From positions 496,001-560,000 of the forward strand of contig CAWBGE010000017.1 of assembly GCA_963788185.1 (NCBI GenBank): DNA of 64,000 bases, given 5' to 3'. Origin of the DNA: CAIWHR01 sp963788185 (GTDB lineage Bacteria > Pseudomonadota > Gammaproteobacteria > Burkholderiales > Casimicrobiaceae). Shown here piece after piece: positions 61,616 to 64,000 of this stretch (positions within the stretch are counted from its first letter, which is position 1; each line of letters opens with the position of its first letter). A program made the position numbers and the translations under genes. The notes beneath the pieces were generated by a model. The model was not told the origin of the DNA. It saw only the letters and a program-made list of their open reading frames with translations, and did not search any database.

Positions 61616-62254
61616 ATGACCAATATCGCCGATCTGCGCAAGAGCTATGAACGGGCGGAACTCGACGAGGCCGAGGCTGCGAGCGTGCCGCTGGCACAGT
61701 TCGAACTGTGGCTGCGGCAGGCGATCGAGGCCAGGCTGCCCGAACCCACGGCGATGACGCTCGCCACCGTCGATGCCGATGGACGTCCGTCGACGCGGGT
61801 CGTCCTGCTCAAGGGTTGCGACGAGCGGGGGCTCGTCTGGTACACGAGTTACGCGAGCCGCAAGGGACGCGAACTCGCCGGCAATCCCCATGCGGCGCTG
61901 CAGTTCCACTGGGTCGAGATGGAGCGCGTCGTGCGCGTCGAAGGTGTCGTCGGCAAGGTGAGCGCCGAGCAATCGGACGCGTATTACGCCACCCGCCCGC
62001 TGGATTCGCGCATCGGCGCGTGGGCGTCGCCGCAAAGCGAAGTGATCGCCAATCGAGGTGTGCTGGTGGCGAGCGCCGCGCGCTACGGCGCCCGGTTCCT
62101 GCTGCATCCGCCGCGCCCGCCGCATTGGGGCGGATACCGGCTGGTGCCCGATCGCTTCGAGTTCTGGCAGGGACGCCGGAGCCGGTTGCACGACCGTCTT
62201 CGCTACGTGCGCGAGACCTCCGGGGAGTGGAAAAAGGAGCGGCTGGCACCTTAA
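61616..62254 (+). CDS. pdxH: Pyridoxamine/pyridoxine 5'-phosphate oxidase
   Basis: FMN enzyme of 212 residues that makes pyridoxal 5'-phosphate, the cofactor of the aminotransferase, phosphorylase and threonine ammonia-lyase also encoded here. Landmarks are PTAMTLATVDADGRPSTRVVLLKG, YTSYASRKGRELAGNP, SRIGAWASPQSEVI and the terminal FWQGRRSRLHDRLRY with ERLAP at the end. Its TAA overlaps the TAA of the convergent ilvA-type gene (62251-62254). Confidence 0.95.
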   Translation: MTNIADLRKSYERAELDEAEAASVPLAQFELWLRQAIEARLPEPTAMTLATVDADGRPSTRVVLLKGCDERGLVWYTSYASRKGRELAGNPHAALQFHWVEMERVVRVEGVVGKVSAEQSDAYYATRPLDSRIGAWASPQSEVIANRGVLVASAARYGARFLLHPPRPPHWGGYRLVPDRFEFWQGRRSRLHDRLRYVRETSGEWKKERLAP

Positions 62255-63477
62255 TGCGGTGCGGGTGCACTATACCCGACCACCGCCAGGCCGGCCGCTG
62301 CCAGCGCCGCGTGGAGCGCGGCGACGTGATCGTGGCCGGTGGTCTCGGCAACGCAGACGATGCGCACGGCCGACAGGTCGGGGCCCGAGAATGCGCGATC
62401 GTGGACGATCTCCTTGATCGAGGCGCCGGTGGTGGCGATCACTTCGGCCAGCCGTGCCAGCGCGCCCGGACGGTCGCTGATCGAGACCGTGAACCGGCAC
62501 AGACGCCCGTCGGCGACCAGCCCCACCTCTATCACGCGCCCGAGCATCGTCGAATCGATATTGCCGCCGCACAGCGTCAGCACGACGTTCTTTCCGGCGA
62601 GGTCGCGGAGCTTGCCGGCGAGAAAGCCCGCCAGCGGCGCGGCGCCGGCGCCTTCGACGACGCTCTTCTCCAGTTCTGCGAGCCGGAGGATGGCGAGCGC
62701 GATCGATGCCTCGTCGACGGTGATCGCGCGATCCACGACGCGCGACGCGATGCTCCACGGCAGGTTGCCCAGCCGCGACACCGCGAGGCCGTCGGCCAGC
62801 GTCGGAGCGAGAGCGACCGTAGTCGGCTCACGTTGCGCCAGCGCGGCCGCGAGGCAGGCGGCACGCTCGGGCTCGACGCCGATCACCTCGATGCCGGGCG
62901 CTTTTGCCTTGACGACGGTGCCGATGCCCGAGATGAGGCCGCCGCCGCCGACCGGCACCACGATCGCGTCGATGTCCGCCGTCTGCTCGAGGATCTCCAG
63001 CGCCATCGTGCCCTGGCCTTCGATGACGTCGCGGTTGTCGAACGGGTGGATGAAGGTGAGGCCGTCGCGCGCGGCCAGCGCTTCGGCGATGGCGCGGCAT
63101 TCGACGACGTCGGCGCCGTCGAGGACGACCGTGGCGCCGAACGCGCGGCAGTTGGTCACCTTGATCAGCGCGGCGAACTTCGGCATCACGACGGTCACCG
63201 GAATGCCCAACAGGGCGCCGTGATAGGCGATGCCCTGCGCGTGATTGCCGGCGGACGCGGCGACGACGCCGCGGCGTCGCTGTTCGGCGGAAAGCTTCAA
63301 CAGCGCGTTGCGTGCGCCGCGCTCCTTGAAGCTGCCGGTGCGCTGCAGGTAGTCGAGCTTGCAGAAGACGTGCGCGCCGGTGAGCTGCGACAGCGGAATC
63401 GACTCGACGCAGGGCGACAGGTAGACGCCGCCGGCGATCCGGGCGCGCGCTCCCTCGATGTCGGCAAGCGTCAGCAT
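62251..63477 (-). CDS. ilvA: Threonine ammonia-lyase with C-terminal ACT domain
   Basis: PLP enzyme of 408 residues converting threonine to 2-oxobutanoate and ammonia. The cofactor lysine is in RTGSFKERGARNAL. The glycine-rich phosphate loop is VPVGGGGLISG, and LTLCGGNIDSTMLG is conserved near the end of the catalytic part. Residues 325-408 form a single ACT domain (FTVSISDRPGALARLAEVI). This ~400-residue architecture is found in many bacteria for both biosynthetic and catabolic enzymes, so regulation by isoleucine is uncertain. It starts 2 bases after the mutase stop and is probably cotranscribed with it. Confidence 0.93.
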   Translation of the reverse strand: MLTLADIEGARARIAGGVYLSPCVESIPLSQLTGAHVFCKLDYLQRTGSFKERGARNALLKLSAEQRRRGVVAASAGNHAQGIAYHGALLGIPVTVVMPKFAALIKVTNCRAFGATVVLDGADVVECRAIAEALAARDGLTFIHPFDNRDVIEGQGTMALEILEQTADIDAIVVPVGGGGLISGIGTVVKAKAPGIEVIGVEPERAACLAAALAQREPTTVALAPTLADGLAVSRLGNLPWSIASRVVDRAITVDEASIALAILRLAELEKSVVEGAGAAPLAGFLAGKLRDLAGKNVVLTLCGGNIDSTMLGRVIEVGLVADGRLCRFTVSISDRPGALARLAEVIATTGASIKEIVHDRAFSGPDLSAVRIVCVAETTGHDHVAALHAALAAAGLAVVGYSAPAPH

Positions 63478-63479
63478 GG

Positions 63480-64000
63480 TCAGAACGGCAGCACGATGCC
63501 GGGCTTGGCCGCCCGCAGCACGCGCCGGAACTCGCCCTTGATGCGCTCCAGCGCAGCGTCGTCGTCGGCCTCGAAGCGCAGCACGATGACGGGCGTCGTG
63601 TTGGATCCGCGCGCGAGCCCGAATCCGTCCGCGTATTCGACCCGCAGCCCGTCGATGCGGATGATGTCCGTCGCCCCGGGGAACTCGGCGGTTTCGCCGA
63701 GCCGCGCGATGAGCGCGTGATGCTCGCCTTCGGCACAGGCGACATTGAGCTCCGGCGTCGACACCGCGTCGGGCAGCGCGTCGAGCGCCGCCGACGGGTC
63801 GGCGTGGCGCGACAGGATCTCGAGGAGGCGTGCGCCCGCGTAGAGGCCGTCGTCGAAGCCGTACCAGCGCTCCTTGAAGAACATGTGGCCGCTCATTTCG
63901 CCGGCGAGTGCCGCGCCGACCTCCTGCATCTTGGCCTTGATCAGCGAGTGCCCGGTCTTCCACAGCAGCGGGACGCCGCCGCGCTGCGCGATCCACGGTT
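63480..64000 (-). CDS. Phosphomannomutase/phosphoglucomutase, C-terminal part (cut by window edge)
   Basis: The frame is open to the window end and encodes the last 173 residues of an AlgC/ManB-type alpha-phosphohexomutase. KTGHSLIKAKMQEVGAALAG and GEMSGHMFFKERWYGFDDG are the sugar-binding loop of domain 3, and the C-terminal RGSNTTPVIVLRFEADDD is the phosphate-binding loop of domain 4. It interconverts sugar 6- and 1-phosphates and could supply glucose-1-phosphate for GlgC or mannose-1-phosphate for polysaccharides. The active-site serine is outside the window. Confidence 0.92.
   Translation of the reverse strand, partial: PWIAQRGGVPLLWKTGHSLIKAKMQEVGAALAGEMSGHMFFKERWYGFDDGLYAGARLLEILSRHADPSAALDALPDAVSTPELNVACAEGEHHALIARLGETAEFPGATDIIRIDGLRVEYADGFGLARGSNTTPVIVLRFEADDDAALERIKGEFRRVLRAAKPGIVLPF

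Overview
The window is a stretch of high-GC chromosome (roughly two-thirds G+C) that is almost entirely coding. Everything in it looks like an aerobic betaproteobacterium, probably Burkholderiales or Rhodocyclales. Supporting signs are the single nuo operon, the rsgA / M48 protease / orn cluster, ETF with ETF-QO, pdxH, and a nuoG-nuoH spacer filled by a GC-rich hairpin repeat of a kind I associate with Burkholderiales. No rRNA, tRNA, CRISPR array, transposase or prophage gene was seen. The assignment rests on gene content only.

Layout. (1) 1-8106 (+): the distal half of complex I, end of nuoG then nuoHIJKLMN. It is interrupted by two non-coding repeat elements, one between nuoG and nuoH and one between nuoM and nuoN. 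(2) 8208-12330 (+): an L-lactate oxidation operon, lutA-lutB-aminotransferase-lutC, with the aminotransferase wedged inside by ATGA overlaps. (3) 12407-18277 (+): a Mrp-type cation/proton antiporter with fused A and B subunits, then C-D-E-F-G. (4) 18486-22144 (+): a mini-ORF, an HlyD-type adaptor and an HlyB-type exporter ATPase, with no outer-membrane partner or substrate nearby. (5) 22177-25826 (+): etfB, etfA and an acyl-CoA dehydrogenase. (6) 25865-27610 (+): a secreted hydrolase with a DUF5648 tail, converging on a minus-strand block.

(7) 27565-35523 (-): in transcription order two paralogous solute-binding proteins, a double-length permease, an ATPase, an inositol-monophosphatase-family phosphatase and a membrane diguanylate cyclase. 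The substrate-binding residues fit the sugar-phosphate (AfuABC) branch of the 'iron(III)' transporter family better than iron, so this may be a system that imports phosphorylated sugars or polyols and then dephosphorylates them. (8) 35639-47395 (-): a complete glycogen operon, glgP-glgB-glgC-glgA and a glgX-malQ gene fusion, transcribed towards the import module. A ROK sugar kinase (+) diverges from glgP. Import, dephosphorylation, re-phosphorylation by the kinase and glycogen storage could form one carbon-storage locus.

(9) 48757-55060: ETF-ubiquinone oxidoreductase (-) divergent from an EtfD-like membrane iron-sulfur protein (+), a hotdog thioesterase and acetoacetyl-CoA synthetase. Both known types of ETF-to-quinone enzyme are therefore side by side. 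(10) 55101-64000: housekeeping and small-molecule genes, namely an isochorismatase-family hydrolase, a CobD/CbiB-family membrane protein, rsgA, an M48 protease, orn, a lipoprotein hydrolase, a Nudix hydrolase, a DUF302 protein, pdxH, threonine ammonia-lyase, and the 3' end of a phosphomannomutase/phosphoglucomutase gene cut by the window edge.

The common theme of the first 26 kb and of 48-55 kb is electron and ion flow at the membrane: NADH, lactate and acyl-CoA electrons to quinone, plus an antiporter evolutionarily related to complex I. The 27-48 kb block is carbohydrate uptake and storage. Domain names come from reading motifs, not from database searches. Start codons were chosen by eye from ribosome-binding sites, overlaps and family length.
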